Source of the DNA: Agaricus subrufescens
Taxonomy: Eukaryota > Basidiomycota > Agaricomycetes > Agaricales > Agaricaceae
DNA: 64,000 bases
Direction of reading: 5' to 3'
Assembly: GCA_029945375.1 (NCBI GenBank)
Contig: CM057060.1
Span: 3,410,001-3,474,000, forward strand
Part shown: positions 1 through 11,334 of the stretch, piece by piece
Layout: the number at the start of each line of letters is the position of its first letter
Position numbering within the stretch: position 1 is the stretch's first letter
Translations under genes and position numbers: made by a program
Notes under the pieces: generated by a model
What the model saw: the letters and a program-made list of their open reading frames with translations, nothing else
Database searches by the model: none
Told to the model about the DNA's origin: nothing

Positions 1-35
1 ATCAATCACGGTGCTGACTTGAATGTACCATCATT

Positions 36-1004
36 TTATAACGACAACTTTACTTTTAGGGTTAACGACAGAGAAGTTGCGCCCGGTGGAAGATTCCACT
101 CTACCAGCGCGTTTCTCAATCGGCTTGGTAGGTGGACGCACCACTTGGCTCTTGATTGGGACACTGACTTATAAATAGACTGATCTTGTTGTTCGGCCAA
201 CAGCCGAGGTAGGCCATTTGTCGAGATCACGATGTTTGTCATTGATTCGTCATAGCAAAGTGAACTAACTCGCGCCGAACAAAGATCCTCGGTCCCAGAT
301 CTTTTAGAAAAAATCAAGCTATACAAACCTCGGATTGTATGCTTTGTCGGGCTTGGAATCACTGAGGTTTTCAGGAAGAGGGTGGTACCTGTTCGTACTT
401 CCGTTTGTTCTCTCATTCTGTGTCTGAATTATCTTTCTTTTGGCAACCAGAAATCTAGAAAGAAAGCAGGCACGAAGGATGATGTCTTAGCCCCAGCGTA
501 CGGTTTGGAACCTTACAAACTTGTTCACGATACAGCCGGAACTGGTGGAGTTTTCATTTCGGCGTTCGTGGGGAGTAGCAGGCTAATTGTTGTCACACGT
601 CTAGAAACTCTGTTCTTCTCGGTGGTCAACACATCCGGCCGAGTTACACAATATCTCGTTAGTTTTATTTTTGTATAATCAAACTCGGATGAACTTGAAC
701 TAAATTTTTTTTCTAGAAAAAAGACAAAATCCAACAGTTCCGCGAAGTAAAACTACTTTCGGAACAGGTCAAGGAAGGAGGGTTTGACTCGAGCGAGATA
801 ATGGTGTTGAATCTTGAAGGATTGCTGTGACTGGCAGTAGTCATATAGATGGTATCTCACAATCAGCCCCTTGCTCTTCGAGCATGAAAATGCAATAGGA
901 AGTGGACCAGAGACCCAAGCTATCAACTGAGCGTACACATTTGGTAGAAGGCCTGGTGCCCATCGAAGCAACCATAATTCCGCCGGGTCACCGGAATCGA
1001 TCAC
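36..1004 (-). other. possible degraded minus-strand gene, unidentified
   Basis: Three minus-strand open stretches follow one another (about 1004-753, 734-525 and 340-36). Each has amino-acid composition compatible with coding, but they are in different frames and begin at non-ATG codons. The last would end with a stop near 36. No domain is recognised. The pieces could be exons of one gene that starts upstream of about 1004, or remnants of a dead gene. The alternative is chance open frames, so this is a weak call. Confidence 0.15.
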
Positions 1005-1028
1005 TAAACTGGAGGCGATCCGATCGTC

Positions 1029-1092
1029 AATTCATAATTATCTCGCGATGCTCACACACCAATTTATAACTATCTCGCGACGCTCACGCACC
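1029..1092. repeat. 32-bp imperfect tandem repeat, two copies
   Basis: Positions 1029-1060 and 1061-1092 are the same 32-base unit, differing at only a few positions. Each contains the core TATCTCGCGA followed by GCTCAC. It lies in the interval between the caleosin stop (1268) and the doubtful gene upstream. It could be a slippage product or a pair of protein-binding sites; the sequence alone does not decide. Confidence 0.7.
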
Positions 1093-1267
1093 CTGTAATT
1101 GTCGGCACCCCGAGTCTTATTGGATCCTTGTAACACAGTTTTACAAACTTTCAATTCATGCAAAGATAGTTATTAGCCTCTAAGTCGTCGAGGCTCGGTC
1201 ATTAATCCAATTATACTTAGTTGAGAAAGATATTGTATTAGGATAGTCGTATATGCACCTATCCACT

Positions 1268-2216
1268 CTAATTCTGACATTTGGGAGATTTTCTTCTGGA
1301 AATCTTATAGAAAATGGATCCCTACATGACCCCTTGTCAAACCACGATGGGAGAGGAATGTCTATATCAACTCACATCATAGATGGCGAGGACGTCCTCT
1401 TTACTCAAATGTCCGTCCTCTGGCCAGATCATATAGTAGGACGCCCACCACTCGAAAACGGCTGCGGACCAACCAAACTGGAAAAATGCACTCAGCACCG
1501 ATAGTTGGTGTATAAAGTCGTCGGAACCACTTACAGGATCAAAACCATTCATGTTTCCATGAATCATACGCACGCCTTCCCAAAATGAAAGCGCCTCGTG
1601 TGGCGGTTGGGAATACATGTCAAAAATATAGTTGAATCGTTTCTCATCAAATTCTCCGGTTGTCGTGTATGCCTCTGTGTCGGAGCCATGTTTGGCCTTT
1701 GGATTCCACATAAGTACGTTACTTTACGTTATCTTGGGAGTAGCTACTCACCCGATGCATATGACGGATCTTCAAACGAAAAAATACATCGGGGATCCAA
1801 GTTCCCCACGTCAGATAAGAAAATCCTCCGTGGATCACGAGGACTGAAACAATAGCCCAGAAGAGATTGAAGTCAAGTTTTCTAACGCCATGAAACCTAT
1901 CCATTCCATTCACGGTGAACTCTATATTTATCATTGGCACCTTGGGAGCGAAGCCACTGACTTACGTATCTATTGGCCATATGACACCATCACCATCGGG
2001 GTCAAAGAAAGCTACATGGTCCTGTAGCGCTGTGTTGTTGTTGCCTTCTGGAGTATAACCAATCCCCGGGGCGGGCGAACAGCCATCTGCGGGTGTTCTC
2101 ATATCGAACTGCGTTTCTTGAAAGAGAGGAGTAGATGAATATTGTGTTTGTGAGGGCGCATATATAACAGGCGCGCATCTGACGAATGACGTCAATTGTC
2201 GGTCATTCAGCACCAC
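1268..2216 (-). CDS. caleosin-family lipid-body peroxygenase
   Basis: Caleosins are calcium- and haem-binding peroxygenases of lipid droplets and ER that use fatty-acid hydroperoxides to oxidise lipids. Visible in order: an EF-hand loop (FFDPDGDGVIWPIDT, near 1980), a hydrophobic stretch with a Pro-rich turn (WGTWIPDVFF), the family signature AKHGSDTEAY, a Trp-rich C-terminal part (WASYYMIWPEDGHLSKEDV) and a short last exon ending IFYKISRRK..., stop at 1268-1270. I place introns after the EF-hand, after IRHMHR, and before the last exon (GTGAGTTG to ATGTAG). The 5' end is unresolved. The frame is open to 2216 but begins with GTG; the N-terminal residues before the first in-frame ATG (2102) still look family-like (APVI...), so an upstream exon probably exists. 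Confidence 0.85.
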
Positions 2217-2626
2217 ACTCGGCGGTCACCGACAGGTCACCGATGAAGCTTGAAATGAAGCGAATACTGTCAAAAATCTCCTCTCGATTTCTGTTTCTTG
2301 CCTTCTCATGTGAGATTTGGGGTGTTGAGCGGCCCGGGAAGAGAACTCGATCATCATTACTGGTTAGTAGCCTCATAGAAATCTCAAAGCACGACAGCCG
2401 AAAGCACATGGTGGCTATGAGAATGGCTGGTAGTCTGACAGTCATGGAAGTTGTCTCGGCTCCTGCTTCGATGTACCTAGTCGTGATCCTGATGAAACTA
2501 GTCTGATTTTAATATGCCACATCCTAGTCACCCTCCAGGCTCAGTCACAACGCATAAATTGAGCAGTGAAAAACACTAGTAGAAGTGACGGAATGTGGCA
2601 GCGGGCACTAGCAAAAGAGCGAAAGA
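2217..2626. other. intergenic or 5' exon region of caleosin
   Basis: The only open frame here runs from an ATG at 2445 to a stop at 2203 on the minus strand. It has no recognisable domain and is not in frame with the caleosin exon, but the missing caleosin start exon could lie within it. Nothing else is visible. Confidence 0.3.
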
Positions 2627-4608
2627 TTACCATGATTCCATCACCACTGGGCTAAGAGCACGAGGCGTAATCTGGCACGAGAATGGTCTCAAATGACTGA
2701 TTGCGCTCAATTAGAGGTTATAAATCACTGGAAGATGCGCGAACTTACGAAATTTGTCCTGGCAGCCAATCTATTTCAGGTTCATGTTCTTTTCCATTTT
2801 TGTCGACCTTCTTCGAGATGTCGAAGTTGGCAAGAATACTGGTGATGTTCAAGAACACGGAAGCTTCTGCCAGTCGGATTCCTGAAGTTGATCGGCCCCT
2901 AATTAATGTGGTGGCAGAAGGACAAAAATAGCTCTTACCAGGACAGACGCGACGGCCGAATCCGAAGGCGAATTTCATCGGGTCCAGTTGCTGATTGTCT
3001 CCCAGGAATCGCTCCGGGTCGAATTTGTCTGGATTGGGGTAAACATTCTCATCACGAGCCATAGCCCTTAAAAAATGGATCTTTGATGAATTCCGATACT
3101 TAATGATATTAATAACTTACCATACATTGGCCACGATCCGTGTGCCATTAGGGATATAATAACCGTTGTAATAATCATCCTCCGTCACTGCATGAGGTAT
3201 TCCTAATCAATAGTCAACAACTTATTTCGTGCAATTTGCCTGCCGCTCACCTAAAGGCACGATAACTCCCCAACGGACAATCTCTTTGATCATTGCATTG
3301 ACATACGGCATAGATGGCCTATCATGCTCTGCTGCCATATTACCGGACAATACGCTATCAACTTCTTCTCGCGCTCGCTGTTGAACGTCGGGGTATAGTG
3401 ACATGAGAAGGAAGAACGTAGTCACAAGCGAGACGACCTGTGAAACCTGGTTGATATGACTCTATGTAGATCAATTACAAACGGCGTACCGTATCTCCTC
3501 CACCACTGTACAGAGCCAAACTAGCTGAGCTAAGGATACTCTCTTTGTCTTGCTCATCAGGTCCGAAATCTTCATTCAAATGATCTGACACAAATGATTG
3601 TTTATATGATCCTGATAACTTCGGTACGAAAGGATGAGAAAAAGGCCCAGATATAAATCCCAAGTACTCACAATCTGAGACTTTGCCCAATCAAAAGGTG
3701 TTCGTGCATTTTTCACGAACCGGATGCCAGCATCGCGAGCGATATTCTGGAAACCCGCTCCCGGAAACCAGCTGGGTATGAATCTCACTTTGAATCGTTA
3801 ATAATATGACGCTTGATAATCGAATATATTAGGATTAAGCTCACGTAGAGGCATGTTTTCAACCCAATATTTTCCGGGAATGGACATGGCATTCGATAAA
3901 GCGATATGCTCGTCGACCAAGGTTACGAATTTATCACTCTCAGATTCAATATGATACCCGTATGCGACATTCATCATTACTGCGGTTGCGTTTCTGACAG
4001 AACGGAAAGATAAATATCAATATTGATCGTTTGTTGCAATGGGGCTCACCTGCGAATATGAAGGATAAAATCTTCTGGGCTTCTGAGTAATCCCTCCATC
4101 AGGGTCCTACATTCTTCCACCTGTATGTTCCTGTACCCCAGAATGGCCTTCTGATTCAGAGTTTTGGTAAGAAGTGTTCTGTATAACTTCAATCGAGGGC
4201 TTGTTGATTTGGTGGAGAACACCGCGTCCTGCCTCTTAGGAAGCTCGATGGACATCCATTGCGTGGGCCTTGAAGAGTAGATTGCAGAACGATGGTTTAG
4301 AAGAGCGTCTGCTGTCTTGTAATCGTTCAAGACGACAGTCTTGCTATTGAACAACCAGAAATATAGGATAGGCCCTGGTGGTTACAAAAATCTAAACAGT
4401 GGTATCATGGTTGAGGTATGTATATCTCACCGTATGAATGAGCGAAATTCTTAAACACTTTCCACGATTCCGTTTGAGGAATATAGTGTACGTTGCCAAA
4501 AAGCTTAGCTGGTGGTCCGGGAGGCAATCTGGAGAGTTTCATATACCGCCGAACACCTAAGCCCGCTAAGATACAGAGCACTGGCACCAAACAATCAAGG
4601 AGCTTCAT
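2627..4608 (-). CDS. cytochrome P450 monooxygenase (family distinct from the tandem P450s)
   Basis: Haem-thiolate monooxygenase, expected to be ER-anchored. Start ATG at 4606-4608 gives a hydrophobic anchor (LVPVLCILAGLGV) followed by the proline hinge LPPGPP. Later elements: I-helix SGGGDT near 3490, K-helix ExxR as EIVR near 3280, PERF motif (DPERFLG) and the haem-binding loop FGFGRRVCPG near 2950. An intron (about 2890-2938) follows CPG; the next exon continues IRLAEASVFLNITSILANF, and a last exon (S-HLRPFSCQITPR) ends at TAA 2627-2629. All canonical motifs are intact. Overall style resembles Agaricomycete CYPs annotated as O-methylsterigmatocystin-oxidoreductase-like; the substrate is unknown. 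It is divergent to the P450 that starts at 6059. Confidence 0.88.
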
Positions 4609-5239
4609 GAGAGAATGAAGAGGAGCGAGGTGGATGCCTGTAACGTTGACTTGCAACATGCCCTTATATACTACATCTATCCAATGATGACTGAGAAAGA
4701 TTAGCACCTAGGACAGATCCGATGGACCACAGAGACAAAAACTGACGTACAATGGTATGCGTAAGCTTCCAGCGCTCGAGTAGAAGTGTTTCGGTCAAAC
4801 GAGAATCCTGAGAACCGACCGCGACGGACTCTCCGAGCCGAGTGTCGTTCTCGCATTTCGGCCATTACTGAATGAATATGGAGGTTTGTGCGCGGACCAA
4901 GAATAGCACACAGTTAGCTTGAGCAAGAAAAACTAGGTGCACTGTCAAGGGGAATATGGAGTTTTGGTTAACCGGTTACAACGGCTATGAGAGAACAAGG
5001 ATTTATTTTATTTACCCATTGAGTGACTGTCGGTTCAACAAGCTAGGACCGTGTAGCACAGTTTCCACATGGATGTCACGTCCTCTCGAGATGACTTTGT
5101 GCTTATCAGTCGGGCACCTTGGATAACCGAGTATGACCATATTGCCAATGGTACGGAACCGTTATGCACCTAAAGGGGATCGACGTTAGAATGATGTCCT
5201 TGCACCGGCCTTGACCTTGGAAGGTATGCAGCGGGCAGG

Positions 5240-5680
5240 GGCTACTTGAGGAGTAGACTTGGAGGTGTTGATTTCTGAGTCCAACTCGTTCCGACCGGAT
5301 CATTCGTCCGCGTCATCCCGGATGACCTTACCCCATTCGGCCACGTCCATCCCGGAATAAGACTTGCTCGTAGCATCCACCACCTCTCAGTACCAGTCCA
5401 CAACGAGATCAAGTCCGCGTGCAGTCTGTCGTCGCGCTGGGGCTCCGCATCTTTGCTGTTACCAGTCACCCTTGCGATTATTACGTCACTCACAAAGCTC
5501 AACAATACGCTTCGTTGCCGACATTTGCAAGCTCGCATATCGTGGCCAGACCTTCATTTTTACAGCTACATCACCCACCATAAAAGTTGTCATACCCCAA
5601 TTGATCTTGACGACAAATGTCTTAGTGCGGCCTTTTCGCAAACCGCTTACCAGACAATCACTTTCAATGTCTTCTGACAC
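5240..5680 (-). pseudogene. relic of an unidentified minus-strand gene (copy 1)
   Basis: Reading the minus strand from an ATG at 5680 gives a short peptide with the stretch RTKTFVVKINWG...VAVKMKVW. The corresponding part of the duplicated copy (8540-8790) gives RTKTLVVEIDWN...LAVEVKVW, including a clean one-codon indel, and then a stop. The reading then breaks and resumes in another frame (KDAEPQRDD...LHADLI), also shared by both copies. The reading-frame-preserving differences suggest former coding sequence now broken and serving only as P450 upstream DNA. No family is recognised. Confidence 0.3.
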
Positions 5681-6015
5681 GCAAGAGGACCCTAACTATA
5701 GTGCCATAAGTATGTTTGTTGTCTTAACTGCCCATGGACACTGGTTAATGACTGGAACCAGTGGTTCGCGACCAACTCTGATCAACTTCGCTGAATCACC
5801 AAATGTTGAACGGCACGCTGATTTGATGCTAATCATAGAGCGTGAGGCGCTTTGAACCTGCTTTTCTGTAAGACATGGCACCCCTTCACCGCATGACTTG
5901 TCTAATTTAATACAGAAGTGAGGAGATTAGGTGGTGAGGCTATTAATACTCAGAAACTCAAGTACAGCCAGTTGCTCGGTTTGTGACTTCGTTTCCCATC
6001 CCGTACAGTCAGACA

Positions 6016-6023
6016 TATATAAA
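6016..6023 (+). promoter_or_regulatory. TATA box of tandem P450 copy 1
   Basis: TATATAAA lies 36-43 bp upstream of the ATG at 6059 and is conserved at 9128-9135 in the sister gene. The short distance supports the ATG at 6059 over the in-frame ATG at 6023, which abuts the TATA box itself. Confidence 0.6.
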
Positions 6024-6058
6024 TGCATTTGACCCCACTGATTAGGAAGGATAGCGAT

Positions 6059-8210
6059 ATGTTGGCCTTGATAGCAACTCTCTTGTGTCTGCTGGGTTTG
6101 GTCTTCGTTTTCCGACGAAGCCGACCAAGAGGTGCACCACTACCGCCTAGCCCTCCATCCGACTTTATCCTTGGGCACTTACTCCGTATTCCTTCTGAAA
6201 ACCCTGAGATACAATATGCGGAGTGGGCGAAAACATACGGTATGGAATTCCTTTGCCCTTGGAACGTTGACTTATCAGCTCGCGCTCACTATGGTGCAGG
6301 AGATCTGATCTACCTTCGTATATTGAATCGTGATGTGATCGTCCTCAATTCAGCCAAAGTAGCGACTGATCTTCTGGATAATAAGGGAGAAAACTATAGT
6401 CAAAGGCCAAGAAATGTGATATTCGACATGTAAGTTGATTATCCCCTGGATCGGTTGATGCTCATTCGCGACGCCTACAGAATGGGTTTTGCTACTAATC
6501 TTGGATTCATGAGTCCCGGAAAGCCGTTTCAGAAGCAAAGAAAACTCGTACAAGAATACTTCAGTCGCCAGAAAGTTTCAGACCATATGAGTTTCCAAGC
6601 AGAACATGTGAAAGTGTTAGCAATTGAGCTTGCAAAGCTGAAAGACCAAGAGAGTCGGGAGCATGTACTTGAAAGGTCAATACCTTCTTTGTCAGATCTA
6701 TAGTCGTTGAATACAATGTTTGATTAGGTTCAGCACCAACGCTGTCGCTCGTATAGCGTATGGCTACGACATGTTTCTTGATACGGATGAACGCCTTAAC
6801 CTGCTTGCTCAAGATCATAGCTATATCTTCAGCCACTGCGGACCCATGGGAGGAACTCCAGTCGATCTATTTCCTATACGTGCGTTTTCCAGTCTCTAAA
6901 CCAGTGACTATTACATCTCATCGCATCTTCAAGTTCGTTACTTTCCTTCGTGGTTCCCTGGAACCTTCTACGCCGAACGAGCAAGGGGATTTCGCAGCAA
7001 AGTTCGACAACTGCATGATTATCCTTTCGAAAAGGTGAAGAAGAAGATGGTGTGTCGACTTTATGCTTCTGGAAATTTGTCACTAATGTCGTCAATTTTT
7101 TCAGCTCGAAGGTAGTGCCCGGCCGTCATTTATTCGTGATAATTTAGAGAAGCTACCGGGCAACGATATTGAACAGGACCATGAAGATATAAAGAATGTA
7201 GCTGCTGCCATGTTTGCGGCAGGATTTGGTACGGTTAGTACCATATCACTATAGTCGTTTTACAATCATTATTATTGAACTATTGCCTCGAAGACATACT
7301 CGACTCTTTCTGTCTTCATTCTCGCTATGGTCATCCACCCTGAGTGCCAAGCAAAAGCACACGAAGAGCTCGATCGTGTCCTCCAACGATCACGAATACC
7401 AGAATATAATGACCGAAAATTATTGCCTTACGTCGAATGTATCGTGCAGGAAACATTTCGGTGAGTATTCACTGTGCCTTGATATTAGTTTTCTGAAAGG
7501 GCAGGTAGCTGGTTGCCCGTAGTACCATTAGGTATCGAAGCATATCTAATCGTCTTTAAATGGAAACATAACGCTGAACAACGGTGTAGCAATACCCCAT
7601 GGCACTTTGAAGGACGACATTTACGACAACATGTTTATTCCTGGAGGCAGTATTGTTCTACCAAATGTCTGGTGCGTTGAACTAGACATTATTGTATCTC
7701 CAAGCCCCATCTTACTGCTGCTCTCAGGGCGATTCTTCGAGATGAGAGAGTATACCGCAAGCCCGACAATTTCAGCCCAACTCGGTACCTTCCAGTGTCA
7801 GAAGGCGGGTATGATGAGCCTGTCCCTGGCTCGTCACAGTTTGGATTTGGGAGGCGGTAAGTCAATGTCTCTCGTGCCTTAAATTTTCCGACTAAGATTT
7901 GAATTAGCATTTGCCCAGGCCGTCATTTTGCTGATAACAGCGTGTGGATTGCTGTTGCAACAATTTTGACGCTCTTCGAGATTCAAAGGGTCAAGGACGA
8001 ATCGGGAAATGAGATTATTCCTACTGTTGCTTTGAATACTGGTTTGACAAGGTGGGTATTATTGGCTTCTGAAAGATGCTTCAAAATGTCCTCATGTTCC
8101 ACCCTGTTTCAAGTCATCCAAAGCCATATGAATGCAAGATAGAATTAAGGGGTCAGTGGGCGAGAACATTATTGGATGAGGCCGAGACCGAGCTTGGTCA
8201 CGCTAGTTAA
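6059..8210 (+). CDS. cytochrome P450, tandem copy 1 (I-helix Asp replaced by Gly)
   Basis: Start ATG 6059-6061: hydrophobic anchor (MLALIATLLCLLGLVFVF), Arg-rich stop-transfer and proline hinge LPPSPPSDF. About 12 exons; I read introns near 6240-6299 and 6432-6480, then after HVLER, DLFPI, KKKM, AAGFGT, ETFR, VVPL, NVW, FGFGRR and GLT. Motifs: K-helix ETFR near 7460, PERF-region equivalent FSPTRYLP, haem loop FGFGRR-ICPGRH split by an intron near 7860-7910. The last exon (SHPKPYECKIELRGQW...) ends at TAA 8208-8210. The I-helix reads MFAAGFGT where the sister copy has AAGFDT: codon GGT at 7228-7230 instead of GAT. That acid normally helps proton delivery for O2 activation, so activity may be altered. 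Substrate unknown; same subfamily as 9181-11334 and the pseudogene at 51-53 kb. Confidence 0.88.
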
Positions 8211-9180
8211 TCTGTCAAAATCTATTGAGATATCTGTGCTATAGAACGGATGTGGAGGGATCAGTGAACATATGATCTATTCGCTCATGTATACTAATTT
8301 CAAATTTAAGTAGATTCTGTTTGGGGCTAGCACAAATACTACGTGGAGCCCGTGTCAGCCTCTTTCTACGTCTAGTCCGCGTCGAGTAGAATAGCCCGTG
8401 TAATTGTAATGACATGAGCCTTATGGTATATGAAAGACGACCTCCCCTCCGTATAGTATTATTTTCTTGCGCTCTATATATGCATGAACCAAGGCACTCT
8501 TCTCACTATCATAGACCATTCCGCAACAAGATCAAGTCCGCGTGCAGTCTGTGGTCACGCTGGGGCTCCGCATCTTTGCTGTTGCCGCCGATCACCCTTG
8601 TGATTGTGACGTCACTCACAAAGCTCAACGCCCGCTTTGCTGCCAACGTTTACAAGCTCGCGTTTTATTGCCAGACCTTCACTTCAACAGCTAAATCCAC
8701 AATAAACATCGCTCTATTCCAATCAATCTCGACGACAAGGGTCTTAGTGCGGTTGGTTCGCCAACTGTTTGTCAAATCATCGCTTTCAATAGGCTCTTAC
8801 GACACAAAACAGGGTCCTAACCTGGCACTAACCATACTGCCATAAGTATTTTTTTGTCTCAACTACCCGTTCATAACTGGCATCAGTGGCCCGAGAATGC
8901 TTCTGATCAATTTCACTAAACCACCAATTGTTGAACAACTAAATATCGAGCGTGGACTGATTGGATTCCGCTTTTCTGTAATGACATCCCTTCATCGCAC
9001 GACTTATCTAACGCACTACAGAAGTGAGGAGATTAGGTGGCGAGGCCATTAATAGTTAGGTCCCCAAAGTACGGTCAGTTGGCCGGTTTGTGTGCGTACT
9101 TCATTTCCCACCCCCCGCAGTCAGTCATATATAAATGCATTCTGAATACATTAGACTCCCTGATGAGCAAGGATAGCGAT
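8211..9180. other. intergenic region between tandem P450s
   Basis: The first 300 bp are unique spacer; from about 8517 the region is the duplicated P450 upstream DNA. It contains the second copy of the broken minus-strand relic (about 8540-8790, with internal stops) and the TATA box at 9128. The plus-strand open frame 8414-8845 is not supported as a gene, because it does not keep its frame in the sister copy. Confidence 0.6.
9128..9135 (+). promoter_or_regulatory. TATA box of tandem P450 copy 2
   Basis: TATATAAA in the same context as at 6016 (flanked by CA and TGCATT), 46-53 bp before the ATG at 9181. Confidence 0.6.
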
Positions 9181-11334
9181 ATGTTGGCCTTGTCAGTGAC
9201 CCTCTTGTGCCTGCTGGGTTTGGTCTTCGTTTTACGACGAAGCCGATCACTAAGCGTACCACTGCCGCCTAGCCCCCCATCCGACCCTATCCTTGGACAC
9301 TTACTCCGCGTTCCTTCTGAAAATCCCGAGATACAATATGCGAAGTGGGCGAAAACATACGGTATGTAATTGACTTTTCCTTGAAACTTTGACTTGTCAG
9401 CTTGCGCTCACTATGGTGTAGGAGATGTGATGTATCTTCGTATGTTGAATCGTGATGTAATTGTCCTCAGTTCAGCAAAAGTAGCGACTGATCTTTTGGA
9501 TAAAAGAGGAGAAAACTATAGCCAAAGGCCAAAAAACGTGATATTTGAGATGTAAGTTGATCCTTCATTCCATCGATTGATCCTCACTGGCGATACCTAC
9601 AGAATGGGCTTTGCTAATCTCGGGTTCCTGAGCCTCGGAAAATCTTTTCAGAAGCAACGAAAACTCATACAAGAATATTTCAGTCGCCAGAAAGTCTCAG
9701 AGCATATGAGTTTCCAAGCGGAACATGTGAAAGTGCTAGCGATTGAGTTTGCAAGGCTTAAAGACCAAGAGAGTCGAGAGCATGTACTTGAAAGGTCAAT
9801 TACCTTCTTTCTCGGATCTATATTACTCACTGAATACAATGTTTGATTAGGTTCAGCACCAACGCTGTCGCTCGCATAGCATACGGCTACGACATGTTTC
9901 TTGATACGGATGAAACCATTAACCTACTTGCTCGGGATCACAGCTATATCCTCAGCCACTGTGGACCCATAGGAGGAACTCCAGTCGATCTATTTCCTAT
10001 ACGTGCGTTGTCCGGTCCCTAAGCCAGAGACTGTCACATCTCACTGCAGCTACTTTAAGTCCGTCATTTTCCTTCGTGGTTTCCTGGAACCTTCTACACC
10101 GAACGGGCCAGGGAATTTCGCAGCAAAGTCCAACAACTGCACGATTATCCTTTCGAAAAGGTGAAGAAGCAAATGGTACGTCACTTTTATGCTTTCGAAA
10201 ATTTGTCACTAACGTAGTCAATCCTTGTAGCTCGATGGTAGTGCCCGGCCATCATTTATTCGTGATAATTTGGAGAAGCTACCGAGCAACAATATTGAAC
10301 AAGACCATGAAGATATAAAGAATGTAGCTGCTGGTATGTTCGCGGCAGGATTTGATACGGTCAGTACCATATCACTATAATCGTTTTACGAACAACATTA
10401 TTGAATCATTGACCTGAAGACATTCTCGACTCTTTCTGTCTTCATTCTCGCTATGGTCATCCACCCTGAGTGCCAAGCAAAAGCACACGAAGAGCTCGAT
10501 CGTGTCCTCCAACGATCACGATTACCAGAATATAATGACCGAAAATTATTGCCTTATGTCGAATGTATCGTGCAGGAAACATTCCGGTGAGTCTCTAATG
10601 TGTCTCAATATTTGTTGTCTAAAGAAGTAATCAGTTGGCTGCCTGTAGCACCGTTAGGTATTGAAGCATGATTAATCATTTTTAAATGGAAATATAATGC
10701 TGAACAACGTTGTAGCTGTTCCTCACGGCACTGTGAAAGATGACGTTTACGACAACATGTTTATTCCTGGAGGCAGTATTGTTCTAGCAAACGTCTGGTG
10801 AGTTGAGTAGACATCATTATATCTCCGAGCCCCATCTCACTGTTGCACTAAGGGCAATTCTTCGAGATGAGAGAGTATACCGCGAACCTGACAATTTCAG
10901 CCCAACTCGGTACCTCCCAGTGTCAGAAGGCGGGTATGATGAGCCGTTTCCTGGCTCGTCCCAGTTTGGATTTGGGAGGCGGTAAGTCAATGTCCCTTCT
11001 GCCTTGAGAATTCGGGGTGAAATTTGGATCAGCATCTGTCCAGGCCGTCATTTTGCTGATAATAGCGTATGGATTGCTGTTGCGACAATTTTGGCACTCT
11101 TCGAGATTCAAAGAGTCAAAGATGAATCGGGAAACGAGATCATTCCTCCTGTGGCTTTTGATACGGGTTTAACAAGGTGGGCATTATTGGCTTCTAGCAG
11201 ATGCTTCGAATATCCTCATGTTTGACCGTGTCTCAAGCCATCCCAAGCCATATGAATGTAAGATAGAATTGAGGGGTCAGTGGGCGAGAACACTATTGGA
11301 TGAGGCTGAGACCGAGCTTGGTCGCGATAGTTGA
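9181..11334 (+). CDS. cytochrome P450, tandem copy 2 (motifs intact)
   Basis: Same exon plan as the gene at 6059. ATG at 9181-9183 begins MLALSVTLLCLLGLVFVL; an upstream in-frame ATG at 9163 is not conserved in the sister, so 9181 is preferred. The proline hinge LPPSPPSDP, I-helix AAGFDT (Asp retained, near 10350), K-helix ETFR (near 10580), FSPTRYLP and haem loop FGFGRR-ICPGRH (split by an intron near 10982-11033) are all present. The last exon ends GRDS with TGA at 11332-11334. This is presumably the functional reference for the subfamily. It is followed 220 bp downstream by the PP2C-like gene on the same strand. Confidence 0.9.

Larger units (their letters stand above)
4609..6058. other. 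intergenic region between divergent P450 genes
   Basis: About 1.45 kb separates the two divergent P450 starts. The right part (from about 5395) is duplicated upstream of the second tandem P450 and holds the relic described separately. The left part (4609-5200) shows no supported gene. Open frames here (for example plus strand 5364-5855) carry indels relative to the duplicated copy and look non-coding. Confidence 0.6.
5395..8219 (+). repeat. tandem segmental duplication, left copy
   Basis: From about 5395 the sequence closely matches the segment from about 8517, through promoter, all exons and all introns of a P450, until shortly after the stop codon (about 8219 versus 11343). Start codons are 3122 bp apart and stop codons 3124 bp apart. 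Intron similarity shows the duplication is recent. Edges are estimated by eye. Confidence 0.85.

Noticed and set aside
2203..2445. 80-codon minus-strand ORF before the caleosin.
   Set aside because: Has an ATG but no domain and is out of frame with the caleosin exon; kept only as a possible location of the missing start exon.
5364..5855. 163-codon plus-strand ORF upstream of P450 copy 1.
   Set aside because: The duplicated counterpart near 8414-8845 does not keep the same frame throughout; indels indicate non-coding DNA.
2627..11334. A classical secondary-metabolite gene cluster around the P450s.
   Set aside because: No PKS, NRPS, terpene synthase or pathway regulator is visible in the window; P450 and MFS expansion alone is not sufficient.
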